A stretch of DNA of 64,000 bases from Bin87 sp965222895. GTDB lineage: Bacteria > Chloroflexota > Dehalococcoidia > Lucifugimonadales > UBA3495. The notes beneath the pieces are model-generated. The model had not been told where the DNA came from and ran no database searches. It saw only the letters and a program-made list of their open reading frames with translations. Below, piece by piece: positions 1-8,164 of this stretch (its first letter is position 1; every line of letters starts with the position of its first letter). The translations under genes and the position numbers were made by a program. The stretch is from NCBI GenBank assembly GCA_965222895.1, contig CBDCVB010000002.1, positions 930,001 to 994,000 of the forward strand, given 5' to 3'.

Positions 1-80
1 TTCAGCGAGTGCTGACCAGCCTAGTTTGGCCGATTATAACCGACCGGGGAGCGTGGCGCAACGATTTACGATACGCGAAT

Positions 81-116
81 GCCCGGAGCACGACGCTTTC
101 TAGCGGCACTCCGGGC
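81..116 (-). terminator. Hairpin downstream of the P450 gene
   Basis: Inverted arms GCCCGGAG and CTCCGGGC enclose a smaller stem (CGCT/AGCG). It lies about 35 nt past the stop of the minus-strand P450 gene. There is no clear T-run, so it may be a Rho-independent terminator without a strong tail or an RNA-stabilising hairpin. The same arms recur at 12193-12219, again just after a minus-strand gene. Confidence 0.4.
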
Positions 117-149
117 ACTCAATGCACGTGCGTGATTTTGCGTTTCTGC

Positions 150-1400
150 TTACGACAGATTCAGTGGCAGCCGCTCCAGCGTGCGGAACGTGATGCTGGA
201 CGTGTAAGTCAGGTCGGCCGGGTCGCAGTCCATATTGACGTTCGGGAACCGCTGGGCCAGGGACCTGAAGGCTTCCTGTCCTTCGAGACGTGCTAGCGTG
301 GCGCCCAGACAGTGGTGGATTCCGCTACCAAAGGCCACGTGAGGGTTCGGATACCGTTCGATGTCAAAGTCGTCCGGCCGGTCGAACACTTCGGAATCCC
401 GGTTGGCGCTGGTGACGAACCACCGCATCCGTTCGTCCTTGTTAATCTGCTTGCCGCCCAGTTCCAGGTTATCACCGGCGATGCGGGTGATGGACTTGAC
501 GGGCGGGTCGTACCGAAGGCATTCCTCGGTAGCGCGGATCATGCGGGCGTCCGGGTCGGACTTGAACAGTTCCCACTGGTCGGGGTGGGTCATGAAAGCC
601 CGGGTGCCGTTGCAGATGAGGTTGATGGTGGTTTCGTGTCCGGCGAGCAACAGGAGAATGGAGTTGGCTACCACCTGCTCCTGGGACATCACGCCGACGC
701 GGTAGGCGTCAGTCATGCGGTCGAGCAGGTCGCCGTTCGGGTTCTTGACGCGCTCAGCAACCATTGGGGCCAGGTATTCCTGCAATCCCACGATGCCTTC
801 GGTCAAGGGCTGCATCCGGTCGTTGTTGCCGCGACCGATGAACAGCAGTTTCTCGGCCAGGGAGCGGATGAACTGCCGGTCGGACGTGTCAATGCCCATC
901 ATGGCGGCGATGACCAGCAACGGCAGCGGAGTGGCGTAGTCGCGCATCACATCCATGCTGCCACGGTCTTCCGCTTCGTCCAGCAGCTGGTTAATGGCAG
1001 ACTGCACCAGTGGGCGCCAGAGTTCCATGGCCTTCGGCGTGAAGTAGCCGTGGATGACCTTGCGCATATCGGTATGGTCAGGCCCTTCGTGAACCGTCAC
1101 TTCCTTGCGGTCGTGCTGGATGAACCACTGAGTGAAGAACTCCTTGACGTACTCGTAGAGCCCCATGTCGGACTCGTCGATGTCAGGGTACGGGGGCAGC
1201 GGGTCGCGGTGGAACACTTCGGAGGAGAAAAATTCCGGATGGCGCGTAACCCAGACCAAGTCCTTGTACTTGGAAATTACCCACAGCTTGTAGGGATCAT
1301 TCCAATGTACCGGATCCTGTTCCCGCATCCGCCCGAAATACGTGTAAGGGTCTTGCACGACTTCAGGAGAAAACAGGTCTTCATTGAAAGTGGTAACCAT
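150..1400 (-). CDS. Cytochrome P450
   Basis: A 416-residue soluble bacterial cytochrome P450, a heme monooxygenase that inserts one oxygen atom into an organic substrate using electrons from a ferredoxin partner. The I-helix motif AGHETT, the K-helix E-x-x-R pattern in EECLRYDPP, and the heme-ligand loop FGSGIHHCLG with Cys364 are all visible. Length is normal for class I bacterial P450s. The start is the ATG at 1400, preceded by GGGAGG; an in-frame upstream extension exists but has no ribosome binding site and an unlikely composition. No ferredoxin or reductase gene is adjacent, so redox partners must be elsewhere. Substrate cannot be told from sequence. Confidence 0.93.
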   Translation of the reverse strand: MVTTFNEDLFSPEVVQDPYTYFGRMREQDPVHWNDPYKLWVISKYKDLVWVTRHPEFFSSEVFHRDPLPPYPDIDESDMGLYEYVKEFFTQWFIQHDRKEVTVHEGPDHTDMRKVIHGYFTPKAMELWRPLVQSAINQLLDEAEDRGSMDVMRDYATPLPLLVIAAMMGIDTSDRQFIRSLAEKLLFIGRGNNDRMQPLTEGIVGLQEYLAPMVAERVKNPNGDLLDRMTDAYRVGVMSQEQVVANSILLLLAGHETTINLICNGTRAFMTHPDQWELFKSDPDARMIRATEECLRYDPPVKSITRIAGDNLELGGKQINKDERMRWFVTSANRDSEVFDRPDDFDIERYPNPHVAFGSGIHHCLGATLARLEGQEAFRSLAQRFPNVNMDCDPADLTYTSSITFRTLERLPLNLS

Positions 1401-1655
1401 AACGTCCCTCCCGCAAAAATTACGGCATTCGCTGTTGCCGTCTGCGGTCGCCGACGGCTTTACTATCTTGTTAGCCGCATTGTAACAAGGGGGCAATGCA
1501 AGGTCAATAACATCCATGTGCACGTTATGGTCGTAGTTAGCCGGTCTGACCCAGCGTGGCGGCGGATTCCGTCATACAGCGTCGCAAATCGGGCGGCGAC
1601 GGTTGGAATTGCTGCGTCGGGATGGCCGGCTGTGGGCCGGGATGTGGGTCGGTGG

Positions 1656-1684
1656 TTGGAAGCCGTCTGAATCTGTGATACAGT
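1656..1684 (+). promoter_or_regulatory. Candidate promoter for the SelW-like gene
   Basis: TTGGAA, a 17-nt spacer and TACAGT, placed about 57 nt before the start codon. Four of six bases match the -10 consensus. The rest of the 341-nt gap between the divergent P450 and selenoprotein genes (1401-1741) shows no gene or other clear structure. Confidence 0.35.
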
Positions 1685-1741
1685 TATCGGTGTAGAATTC
1701 CTTGAAGCGCCATTTCAAGCACCATCTAGGAGGATTATCCG

Positions 1742-2026
1742 ATGGAAGGAAAAGTTCAGGTTGAGATAACCTACTGCGTCCCTTGACAGCACCATGCTAC
1801 CGCCACGTGGATGGCGAACGAATTTTTCCGGGCATACGGTGGTGACGTCGCAATCACGATCTCCCCGCGCGGCCAGAGCATCATGGAAGTGTTCATGGAC
1901 GGCGAGAAAATTTTCGACAAGAAGGCCGAGGGCATTTACCCCGACCTGGGTCGCGTCCGCAAGATGAAGGAACTCATCACTGCCAGAATTGCGCGAGCCG
2001 ACATGGCAATCGCCGCCGATAACTAA
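1742..2026 (+). CDS. SelW/SelT/SelH-type (Rdx) selenoprotein with in-frame UGA
   Basis: A 94-residue protein if the UGA at 1784-1786 (codon 15) is read as selenocysteine. The N-terminus then reads VEITYCVPU, the CxxU redox motif after a first beta strand that defines the Rdx (SelW-like) thioredoxin-fold family; the remainder (SPRGQS, FMDGEKIFDKK) fits the family's usual C-terminal half. Conventional translation would start only at an internal ATG at 1811 and lose the active site. An AGGAGG site lies 8 nt before ATG 1742, which decides the start. A SECIS-like hairpin follows the UGA, and a strong terminator follows the gene, so it is monocistronic. A selB gene lies at 51558-53423. Role is probably thiol/selenol redox; the partner is unknown. 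Confidence 0.88.
1784..1816 (+). promoter_or_regulatory. Bacterial SECIS element with Sec UGA codon
   Basis: UGA at 1784-1786 is followed by stem CGCCA (1801-1805), loop CGTGGA (1806-1811) and stem TGGCG (1812-1816). The apical loop begins 19 nt after the UGA and has a G among its first two bases, as expected for bacterial SECIS hairpins recognised by SelB. Folding was by eye. Confidence 0.7.
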
Positions 2027-2053
2027 TCGAACTCGGCACACCGCATGAAATCA

Positions 2054-2087
2054 CCGCCGCTCCGGGTTGGAGCGGCGGTTTTTATTT
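2054..2087 (+). terminator. Rho-independent terminator after the SelW-like gene
   Basis: Perfect 10-bp stem CCGCCGCTCC / GGAGCGGCGG with loop GGGTT, followed by TTTTTATTT. It begins 28 nt after the stop codon of the selenoprotein gene, showing that the gene is a complete transcription unit. Confidence 0.93.
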
Positions 2088-2113
2088 AATATGGTGATGC
2101 TGTCTTAAACGTA

Positions 2114-2128
2114 AGATGGCGCCCATCT
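2114..2128 (-). terminator. Small hairpin after tmk
   Basis: AGATGG / CCATCT stem with a 3-nt loop, 12 nt past the tmk stop on the minus strand, followed by TACGTTT. A weak terminator candidate for the pdxS-pdxT-R3H-tmk run. Confidence 0.35.
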
Positions 2129-2140
2129 GATCGCGCGGGT

Positions 2141-2800
2141 TTATTTCTGGGACGAATGCAACTCCAGCCGCGTCTCAACTGCACACCAGACTTGCGCCGC
2201 CACGGTCTCTACCGACCGGTTGGCCTCCACCAACACCCAACCGCCCTGGTTTGCCGCAGCCTGCCGTTGGAATCCGTAACGGACGTTGTGGTGAAAGTCG
2301 GGTTGTTGGTCTTCAAATCGGTCGGATTCCTCCCCGTACCGGAGCCCGAGTTCCAGTTGCCGGCCGTGCACTCTGCCCAGTCCGATGGACGGGTCGATGT
2401 CCAGCAGAACGGTTAAGTCCGGAAACCGTCCGCCGGTGGCAATGTCGTTCAGCCACTCGATGCGCTCCAGGTCGATGCCCCGGCCGTAACCCTGGTATGC
2501 GATTGTTGAACCGGCAAACCGATCGGCGATGACCACCGCGCCCGTTGCGAGCTGCGGTTCAATCACCTCAAGCATCAACTCGGTGCGCGACGCTTCGAAC
2601 AGGAACAGCTCGGCCAGTAGCGACAACGGTTGCTCGTTGACCAAATATTGGCGCAGGTAATCACCCAGCGTCGTGGAACCCGGTTCACGCACCAACACCG
2701 TGGAATAACCCCGTTCGCACAGCGCCGTTTCCAGCAAACCGGCCTGGGTGGTTTTGCCGGCGCCGTCGACGCCCTCAAAAGCTATGAACAGGCCGGGCAT
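2141..2800 (-). CDS. tmk: Thymidylate kinase
   Basis: A 219-residue dTMP kinase that phosphorylates dTMP to dTDP in DNA precursor synthesis. P-loop EGVDGAGKTT is near residue 10, the DR(F/Y) substrate-binding motif is seen in ADRFAGST, and the lid region follows with GLRYGEESDRFE. Length is typical. It is the last gene of a minus-strand run, starting 36 nt after the R3H ATPase gene, so probably co-transcribed with it. Confidence 0.95.
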   Translation of the reverse strand: MPGLFIAFEGVDGAGKTTQAGLLETALCERGYSTVLVREPGSTTLGDYLRQYLVNEQPLSLLAELFLFEASRTELMLEVIEPQLATGAVVIADRFAGSTIAYQGYGRGIDLERIEWLNDIATGGRFPDLTVLLDIDPSIGLGRVHGRQLELGLRYGEESDRFEDQQPDFHHNVRYGFQRQAAANQGGWVLVEANRSVETVAAQVWCAVETRLELHSSQK

Positions 2801-2836
2801 TGGGATACGCCGTCACACGCCGCTGGCACCGGCCAG

Positions 2837-4516
2837 CTACGGGCGGTAAATCAGGACGCCGCGTTGCGGGTCGCGACCGCGGCTGGTGGACGCCAGCTTG
2901 AACTGCTCGGCCAGCAGATGCTGCAAACGCCGTATGTAAGGTCGCTGCGGTTCCAGTTGCACCGAGAATTCGCCGGACAGCACGCGGTGTGCGGCTTCTT
3001 CGGCCTCCGCCTTGGCCTCCGCCACGGTTGAATCGTTCGGTTCATCCCGGTCATCGCCAAAACGGCGGCTGGAGGGCGGCAACTCTATGCCCTGGTCGCG
3101 CGCCAGCGCGGTCAGGAACTCGCCAATCTGGGGCGCGGTATTCTTGCGCAAGACGTAGACTGGAATGCTGTTGTTCTCGGCAACCCGCACCAGTTGGCTG
3201 CCCCGGCGGTAGTGGTTCTTGGTGGTCAAGAGCACGTTGGCGCGGCGCAGTTCGCTGACGATTTCAGCAGTGATGCCACGTTCGGCCAATGTTGCTTCCA
3301 GCTTGTCGCGACTGACGCCGAACAGGAAGATGCGGGAATCCAGGCGGGGGCCGGCTCCGCCGCTGGCATCGGGTTCATCCCGGAAATTTTCCGGCGGGTA
3401 TTGGTCGTAGGGAAGCTGGCTGCCGTTGCGGCGATTTTTGGTGTTGCTGCGACGACCCTGAATCTCATTGGCCGACCAGGGGGCCGGTCCCGACTCGCTT
3501 TGGCGCGGTGGCGCGGTTCGGGTCATGGAACCATCTTCGTCCATATGGCGCACTTCGGGAGCCACCTGGTAACCTCGCAGCCATTGGTCAACCACCTGGG
3601 CCACGTCTTCATGGACGGCCACTTCGTCCCAGTCCTGGATTTCTACCACCACATCGAAAGTGGGCGGAGCTTTCCGCTCCAGGACGGTTTTCTGAGTGCC
3701 CCGGAAACGCGCCTCCTGGTCGCCCAGCGTTACGGTCTGGACACCGCCAACCAGGTCGGACAGCGTAGGATTCATGATGAGGTTGTCCAGCGTGTTGCCG
3801 TGGGCGGTGGCGACCAGCTGAACGCCCCGCTCGGCAATAGTGCGGGCGGCGGCGGCTTCCTGCGTGGTACCCATTTCATCAATAATGATGACCTGGGGCA
3901 TGTGATTTTCCACCGCTTCAATCATCACGTCGTGCTGCTCGGTGGGCGTCGGAACTTGCATCCGCCTGGCGTGCCCGATGGCGGGGTGCGGGATGTCTCC
4001 GTCGCCGGCTATTTCATTAGACGTGTCCACGATGATGACGCGTTTGCGCGCTTCGTCGGCGAGGACACGGGCCACCTCGCGCAACATCGTGGTTTTGCCG
4101 ACGCCGGGCCGACCCAGCAGTAGAATGTTCTTGCCGCTGTAGGCCAGATCTTCGATAATCCTGATGGTGCCGAACACCGCCCGGCCCACCCGACAGGTTA
4201 TGCCCACGACACTGCCGTGGCGGTTGCGAATGGCGGAGATGCGGTGCAGCGTGCGCTCCATCCCGGCCCGGTTATCGCCGCCGAACTCGCCGATACTGGT
4301 CACCACATGATCCAGGTCCTCCCGGCTGACCGTTTCTTCTGCCAGCAGGACGTCCCCAGACGAGAACCTGGCTTCCGGTGTGCGCCCCAAGTCCAGTACA
4401 ACCTCCAGCAGCTCGTTCAGGTTTTCCTGCTGTTGGAGGCTGGCCTGTATGTGCGGTGGGAGCACCCCCAGGAGCTGTTCCAGTTCATCGTGGATCGGTT
4501 GTTCGACAGTCACCAA
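2837..4516 (-). CDS. SpoIIIAA/Ycf45-like AAA ATPase with C-terminal R3H domain
   Basis: A 559-residue protein. Residues roughly 80-330 form a P-loop ATPase: Walker A GRPGVGKT at 135-142, Walker B IIIDEM at 210-215, and the family pattern TSNEIAGDGDIPHPAIG between them, as in stage III sporulation protein AA and plastid Ycf45. A low-complexity charged linker (about 340-390) is followed by a central domain and a C-terminal R3H single-stranded nucleic-acid-binding domain near residues 500-555. This architecture is known as 'R3H domain-containing nucleic acid-binding protein'; its role is not settled. It sits between pdxT and tmk on the same strand. Confidence 0.88.
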   Translation of the reverse strand: MVTVEQPIHDELEQLLGVLPPHIQASLQQQENLNELLEVVLDLGRTPEARFSSGDVLLAEETVSREDLDHVVTSIGEFGGDNRAGMERTLHRISAIRNRHGSVVGITCRVGRAVFGTIRIIEDLAYSGKNILLLGRPGVGKTTMLREVARVLADEARKRVIIVDTSNEIAGDGDIPHPAIGHARRMQVPTPTEQHDVMIEAVENHMPQVIIIDEMGTTQEAAAARTIAERGVQLVATAHGNTLDNLIMNPTLSDLVGGVQTVTLGDQEARFRGTQKTVLERKAPPTFDVVVEIQDWDEVAVHEDVAQVVDQWLRGYQVAPEVRHMDEDGSMTRTAPPRQSESGPAPWSANEIQGRRSNTKNRRNGSQLPYDQYPPENFRDEPDASGGAGPRLDSRIFLFGVSRDKLEATLAERGITAEIVSELRRANVLLTTKNHYRRGSQLVRVAENNSIPVYVLRKNTAPQIGEFLTALARDQGIELPPSSRRFGDDRDEPNDSTVAEAKAEAEEAAHRVLSGEFSVQLEPQRPYIRRLQHLLAEQFKLASTSRGRDPQRGVLIYRP

Positions 4517-4600
4517 CTATGGCCTCCTGCCAGCAGGTTGCGCGGTTCGTCGGGCTGGGCAATCACCGGCGTATCTTTTCGTCCGGGGCAATGCACGGCG

Positions 4601-5221
4601 TCAGCGTACCCGCGGCGCGTCAATCAAGGGAGCATCGGGGTCAAAGGGCGGGCCGCCGGCCAGGGCCAGGAAATAGCGGTGGATACGGGCGTCGGCGGTG
4701 AGTTCGGGGTGAAACGAGGTTGCCATCAGGTTGTTTTCCTGCACTGCGACGGGGCGACCATCGGGAAGGGCTGCCAGCACCTGCACGTCATCGCCGACCC
4801 GAATGATGACCGGCGCGCGAATGAAGATGGCGTGGTACTCGTCAGACCCCAGCGCAGCGATTGCCAAATCCTGCTCGAAGGAATCCACCTGCCGCCCGAA
4901 GGCGTTGCGCTGCACACCCACGTCCATCAGTTTGAGGGGAACCGGGTCTTCCTCGGTAATCTCTGACGCCAGCATTATCATGCCGGCGCAGGTTCCCCAC
5001 ACCGCTGTTCCGGATTTGGCCAGGCGGGCAACCGGCTCCCGCAACCCGTACAATGACATCAGGCGGCTCAATGTGGTGCTCTCACCACCGGGGATAATCA
5101 ACCCATCCAGCCCGTCCAGCTGGTCTGGCAGGCGCACCTCGGTGGCAGTGGAGCCAATCCTCCGAAGCACGTGGCAGTGCTCCGCGAAATCTCCCTGTAC
5201 AGCCAAAACGCCGATGTTCAA
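4601..5221 (-). CDS. pdxT: Pyridoxal 5'-phosphate synthase glutaminase subunit PdxT
   Basis: A 206-residue class I glutamine amidotransferase that hydrolyses glutamine and channels ammonia to PdxS in the deoxyxylulose-independent pathway to pyridoxal 5'-phosphate. The oxyanion motif PGGESTT, nucleophile Cys in GTCAGM and the His-x-Glu pair in FHPEL are present. The start appears to be TTG at 5221, giving the canonical N-terminus (M)NIGVLAVQG; no strong ribosome binding site precedes it. It follows pdxS by 81 nt in the same direction. Confidence 0.95.
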   Translation of the reverse strand: MNIGVLAVQGDFAEHCHVLRRIGSTATEVRLPDQLDGLDGLIIPGGESTTLSRLMSLYGLREPVARLAKSGTAVWGTCAGMIMLASEITEEDPVPLKLMDVGVQRNAFGRQVDSFEQDLAIAALGSDEYHAIFIRAPVIIRVGDDVQVLAALPDGRPVAVQENNLMATSFHPELTADARIHRYFLALAGGPPFDPDAPLIDAPRVR

Positions 5222-5302
5222 CTAAATGTCCAGCCGTTGTCCTGGTCGAATACCGTCGGCGCACTCCGCCGGCGGATCAACGTTAGTGAGAAGTTACACC
5301 GT

Positions 5303-6193
5303 TTATACGCTGCGGGTGGCGAGCAGTTGTTCTGCGGGAATCGAACGGGTGGAGATGCCGACCATCGCTTCGCCCAGGTCCTTGGAAACCTCTGCCAGGA
5401 TATTGGCGTCCTGGTAGTGAGTAACAGCCTGCACAATGGCGTGGGCGCGGCGGGCCGGGTCTCCCGACTTGAATATGCCGGATCCAACGAACACGCCATC
5501 GGCGCCCAACTGCATCATGAGGGCAGCGTCGGCGGGAGTGGCCACTCCGCCGGCGGCGAAGTTGACCACGGGCATCCGTCCTTCCTCGCGGGTCTGCTGG
5601 AGCAAATCCAGACTCACTCGCATATCGCGGGCTTCCACCACCAACTCGTCGTCGGGCAGATTCTGCAACTTGCGGATGGCGTCCTGCACGGCGCGCATAT
5701 GGCGCACGGCCTCCACCACGTCGCCGGTGCCAGCCTCGCCCTTGGTGCGAATCATGGCAGCGCCCTCGGAGATACGGCGCAGCGCCTCACCCAAGTCGCG
5801 GCAACCGCACACGAAGGGCACGGTAAAGTCGTGCTTCCACACGTGGTGCATCTCGTCAGCCGGCGTCAGCACCTCCGACTCGTCCACGTAGTCAACGCCC
5901 ATTGCTTGCAGTATCTGAGCCTCTACAAAGTGTCCGATGCGGCACTTGGCCATGACGGGGATGGATACGGCGTCGATGATTTCGGCAATCATCGTCGGGT
6001 CACTCATGCGTGCCACGCCGCCGTCGGCGCGGATGTCGGCGGGTACGCGTTCCAGGGCCATCACGGCTACCGCGCCGTTGTCCTGAGCGATGCGGGCCTG
6101 CTCTGCATTGACAACGTCCATGATGACGCCGCCCTTCAGCATTTGGGCATGGCCAGATTTTACGGTAAAAGTGCCGGTAAGGACGTCAACCAT
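5303..6193 (-). CDS. pdxS: Pyridoxal 5'-phosphate synthase lyase subunit PdxS
   Basis: A 296-residue TIM-barrel synthase that makes pyridoxal 5'-phosphate from ribose 5-phosphate, glyceraldehyde 3-phosphate and ammonia delivered by PdxT. The catalytic lysine segment PVMAKCRIGHFVEAQ, the phosphate-binding region VNFAAGGVATPADAA, and VGSGIFKS are all conserved. The start at 6193 (MVDVLTGTF) has an AGGAG site; six extra codons upstream are unlikely to be translated. First gene of the pdxS-pdxT-R3H ATPase-tmk run. Confidence 0.96.
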   Translation of the reverse strand: MVDVLTGTFTVKSGHAQMLKGGVIMDVVNAEQARIAQDNGAVAVMALERVPADIRADGGVARMSDPTMIAEIIDAVSIPVMAKCRIGHFVEAQILQAMGVDYVDESEVLTPADEMHHVWKHDFTVPFVCGCRDLGEALRRISEGAAMIRTKGEAGTGDVVEAVRHMRAVQDAIRKLQNLPDDELVVEARDMRVSLDLLQQTREEGRMPVVNFAAGGVATPADAALMMQLGADGVFVGSGIFKSGDPARRAHAIVQAVTHYQDANILAEVSKDLGEAMVGISTRSIPAEQLLATRSV

Positions 6194-6263
6194 AGGGTGT
6201 CTCCTCTCCACTGGGATATTGGATTCTCATTATAGCCGCCGGCGCAACGCTAATCAATCAGGC

Positions 6264-7716
6264 GTAACTGTTCAGAGTTGCGGGGAAGTGAGCAGTTGTC
6301 GGCAAGCGGCGAGGGGATTCAGTCCTTGGGCGCGCCAGGTGCCGAAGAGGGAAGCCAGGGCCATCCTGCTGCTGCTGCCCCGTTCCGACCGGGTGCCGCC
6401 GCTGATCTTGCGACTGACGACCAGATGGCGCAGGCTGCGTTCGGCGGCGTTGTTGTCCGATGGCGCCTCCGGTTCGGCCACGAAGACGAAGAGTTCTTTG
6501 ATATGGCGCTCAATGCGTCGGCACAGCTTGGCCTGAGCCGCTGACGAGTCGTCCAAGCAAGGCTGGCAGATGGTCAGCAGCTGCCGTTCCAGAACCAGTT
6601 GTGCGGTGCGCCGCCGCTTGGCCTGGGGATGGGCGCTGGCTTTGGCCCGGTCGTAAATCTCGTGGACGGCGTCGGCCCACTGCGCCAGCTTTTGGTCCTT
6701 CGGGTAAAGGGCATTCAGATCATGGATGTCCCGCAGCAGGTGGACCCAGCAGCGCTGTTTGGGGCCGTCATAATGGTGGTAGGCGGCGTAGAAGTCGCTG
6801 ACCAGCACGCCGGAGAAGGTGTCGCCCAGAGCCTCATCCACCACTTCCTTGTTGCGACCCCGCCGCAGGAAGTAGCGTTGGGTGGGGGTACTGAAAGTCC
6901 ACACGTAGCCGTTGTGGCCATCCTCACGCCAGCCGGTCTCGTCGGCATGGACCACTGGGCTGGCGCGGATCTGGGCCAGGATCCGGTCCACTGCGGCCTG
7001 GGCCCTTTGCGCGGTACGATGCACCGCAGCCATGATGGCTCCCACGCTGAGGCTTAGCCCATGGACGGTGTGCAGATACCGCTGGATGACGGCGATGGGC
7101 AGTCGGGCCTCCTCTCGGAGCGTGGCGATCAGGCTGATCAAGTTGATACCCAGACGCTGCTGGCCCATCACCACGCCATCCAGTTGCGCGGTGGGAACGC
7201 AGCGGCGTCGGCACCCCGGACAATCCCTGGCGATGTAGACGTGCTCGGTAACTTCCGCCGGAACCTGGGGCAGCTCGATGACCTCCCGGGTGCGCTGGGT
7301 CCAGCCGCCGGATAACAGCGTTCCGCAGTCGGGACAGTGGTCCACCAAATGCTCCACCCGACGGGTGGGCGTCATGCGACGGCGGGCAAAGCCGTGGGGC
7401 CGGGGCTGGCGTGGCGCTTTGGGCTGGGCCGGTTTCCGGCTGGCTTCGGGTTTGAGGCCGGGCATCCCCCGGGCGCCACTGGGTTTGGCCCGTCCTTCCA
7501 GCTGAGCAACCCGTTGCTCCAGGCGCTCGTTGATCGCCTGCTGTCGGGCTATGATGGCCTCCTGCCGTATGACGATGGCGATGAGCACATCGCGGTCAGC
7601 GGTGGACAGGTCGATTTCCGAATCCATACCCGTTATATGACATAACCACAACCCCTCGCGCCAGCCATCCCCAAACCTCTTTGAACCAATTCCCCCCACC
7701 AAGTCTGAACAGTTAC
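6264..7716 (-). mobile_element. Complete IS66-family insertion sequence (1453 bp)
   Basis: Terminal inverted repeats start GTAACTGTTCAGA at 6264 and end TCTGAACAGTTAC at 7716, extending imperfectly inward. The element is flanked by an exact 8-bp direct repeat AATCAGGC (6256-6263 and 7717-7724), the target duplication size known for IS66. It carries only a TnpC-type transposase, without tnpA or tnpB, like the single-gene ISBst12-type subgroup. Intact ends, intact transposase and perfect duplication indicate recent insertion. It landed between pdxS and a MITE-like repeat and interrupts no recognised gene. Confidence 0.93.
6272..7627 (-). CDS. IS66-family transposase (TnpC type)
   Basis: A 451-residue DDE transposase. 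Order: an N-terminal leucine-zipper-like helix (about residues 15-40), a zinc-finger segment with CPDCGTLL and a second Cys pair CPGCRRRC, then the catalytic core with Asp in VHADETGW, Asp in VSDFYAAY and Glu in DNNAAERSLR. The start is ATG 7627 (MDSEIDLS); upstream in-frame codons run out of the element into the neighbouring repeat, so they are not coding. Confidence 0.95.
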   Translation of the reverse strand: MDSEIDLSTADRDVLIAIVIRQEAIIARQQAINERLEQRVAQLEGRAKPSGARGMPGLKPEASRKPAQPKAPRQPRPHGFARRRMTPTRRVEHLVDHCPDCGTLLSGGWTQRTREVIELPQVPAEVTEHVYIARDCPGCRRRCVPTAQLDGVVMGQQRLGINLISLIATLREEARLPIAVIQRYLHTVHGLSLSVGAIMAAVHRTAQRAQAAVDRILAQIRASPVVHADETGWREDGHNGYVWTFSTPTQRYFLRRGRNKEVVDEALGDTFSGVLVSDFYAAYHHYDGPKQRCWVHLLRDIHDLNALYPKDQKLAQWADAVHEIYDRAKASAHPQAKRRRTAQLVLERQLLTICQPCLDDSSAAQAKLCRRIERHIKELFVFVAEPEAPSDNNAAERSLRHLVVSRKISGGTRSERGSSSRMALASLFGTWRAQGLNPLAACRQLLTSPQL

Positions 7717-7730
7717 AATCAGGCCCTACC

Positions 7731-7878
7731 GTCACGCGTACCCACTTTAATCGGTCATTGCGAGGAGCATAGCGACGTGGCAATCTCGATGTGGTTGAAC
7801 ACACGTCGGCGAACCGCCGTTGCTACGGCGACGGGATTGCCACGCTACGCTCGCAATGACACAGTGGGTACGCGTGAC
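7731..7878. repeat. MITE-like palindromic repeat, copy 1
   Basis: About 148 bp. Ends are inverted: GTCACGCGTACCCACT on the left and AGTGGGTACGCGTGAC on the right. Inside are two opposed subarms built on GTCATTGCGAGGAGC...GTGGCAATCTCG and its complement. No open reading frame of its own. Related copies are at 13373, 17047, 37817, 43536 and 56774. Confidence 0.85.
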
Positions 7879-7963
7879 GTCCCACCCCGTTTCGTCAGGG
7901 TCGCCTGTTCAGCCACAACGCGGGCCTTCATAATCTGAAAGCGCCACGGCGTGGTCAGCGAGT

Positions 7964-7993
7964 TTGACACTTCATTTGGCGTGGCGGTATGAT
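7964..7993 (+). promoter_or_regulatory. Promoter for tRNA-Phe
   Basis: Perfect -35 box TTGACA (7964-7969), an 18-nt spacer, and -10 box TATGAT (7988-7993), 14 nt before the mature tRNA 5' end. This is the best sigma-70-type promoter seen in the window. Confidence 0.8.
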
Positions 7994-8007
7994 TAACCAA
8001 GTCTTTA

Positions 8008-8084
8008 GCCGAGATAGCTCAGCTTGGTAGAGCACGGCACTGAAAATGCCGGTGTCGGTGGTTCGAATCCGCCTCTCGGCACCA
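8008..8084 (+). tRNA. tRNA-Phe (GAA)
   Basis: Cloverleaf with acceptor stem GCCGAGA / TCTCGGC, D-arm GCTC...GAGC, anticodon loop CTGAAAA (anticodon GAA), T-loop GTTCGAATC and encoded CCA at 8082-8084. Confidence 0.97.
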
Positions 8085-8164
8085 TTTTCGCTACGCACAT
8101 ATTGTGCGTGTTACTCATAGCGATGAGGCCTAAGTAGCTTTGGCCGCCGGCATCGCGCCGCCCA

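Noticed and set aside
312..1670. Long plus-strand reading frame opposite the P450 gene
   Set aside because: Complement of a clearly conserved P450; the frame has no family motif and exists because of GC-rich third positions.
7731..7878. CRISPR array or tRNA-linked attachment site near tRNA-Phe
   Set aside because: The structure is a single palindromic element with terminal inverted repeats, not spaced direct repeats, and no integrase gene is present.
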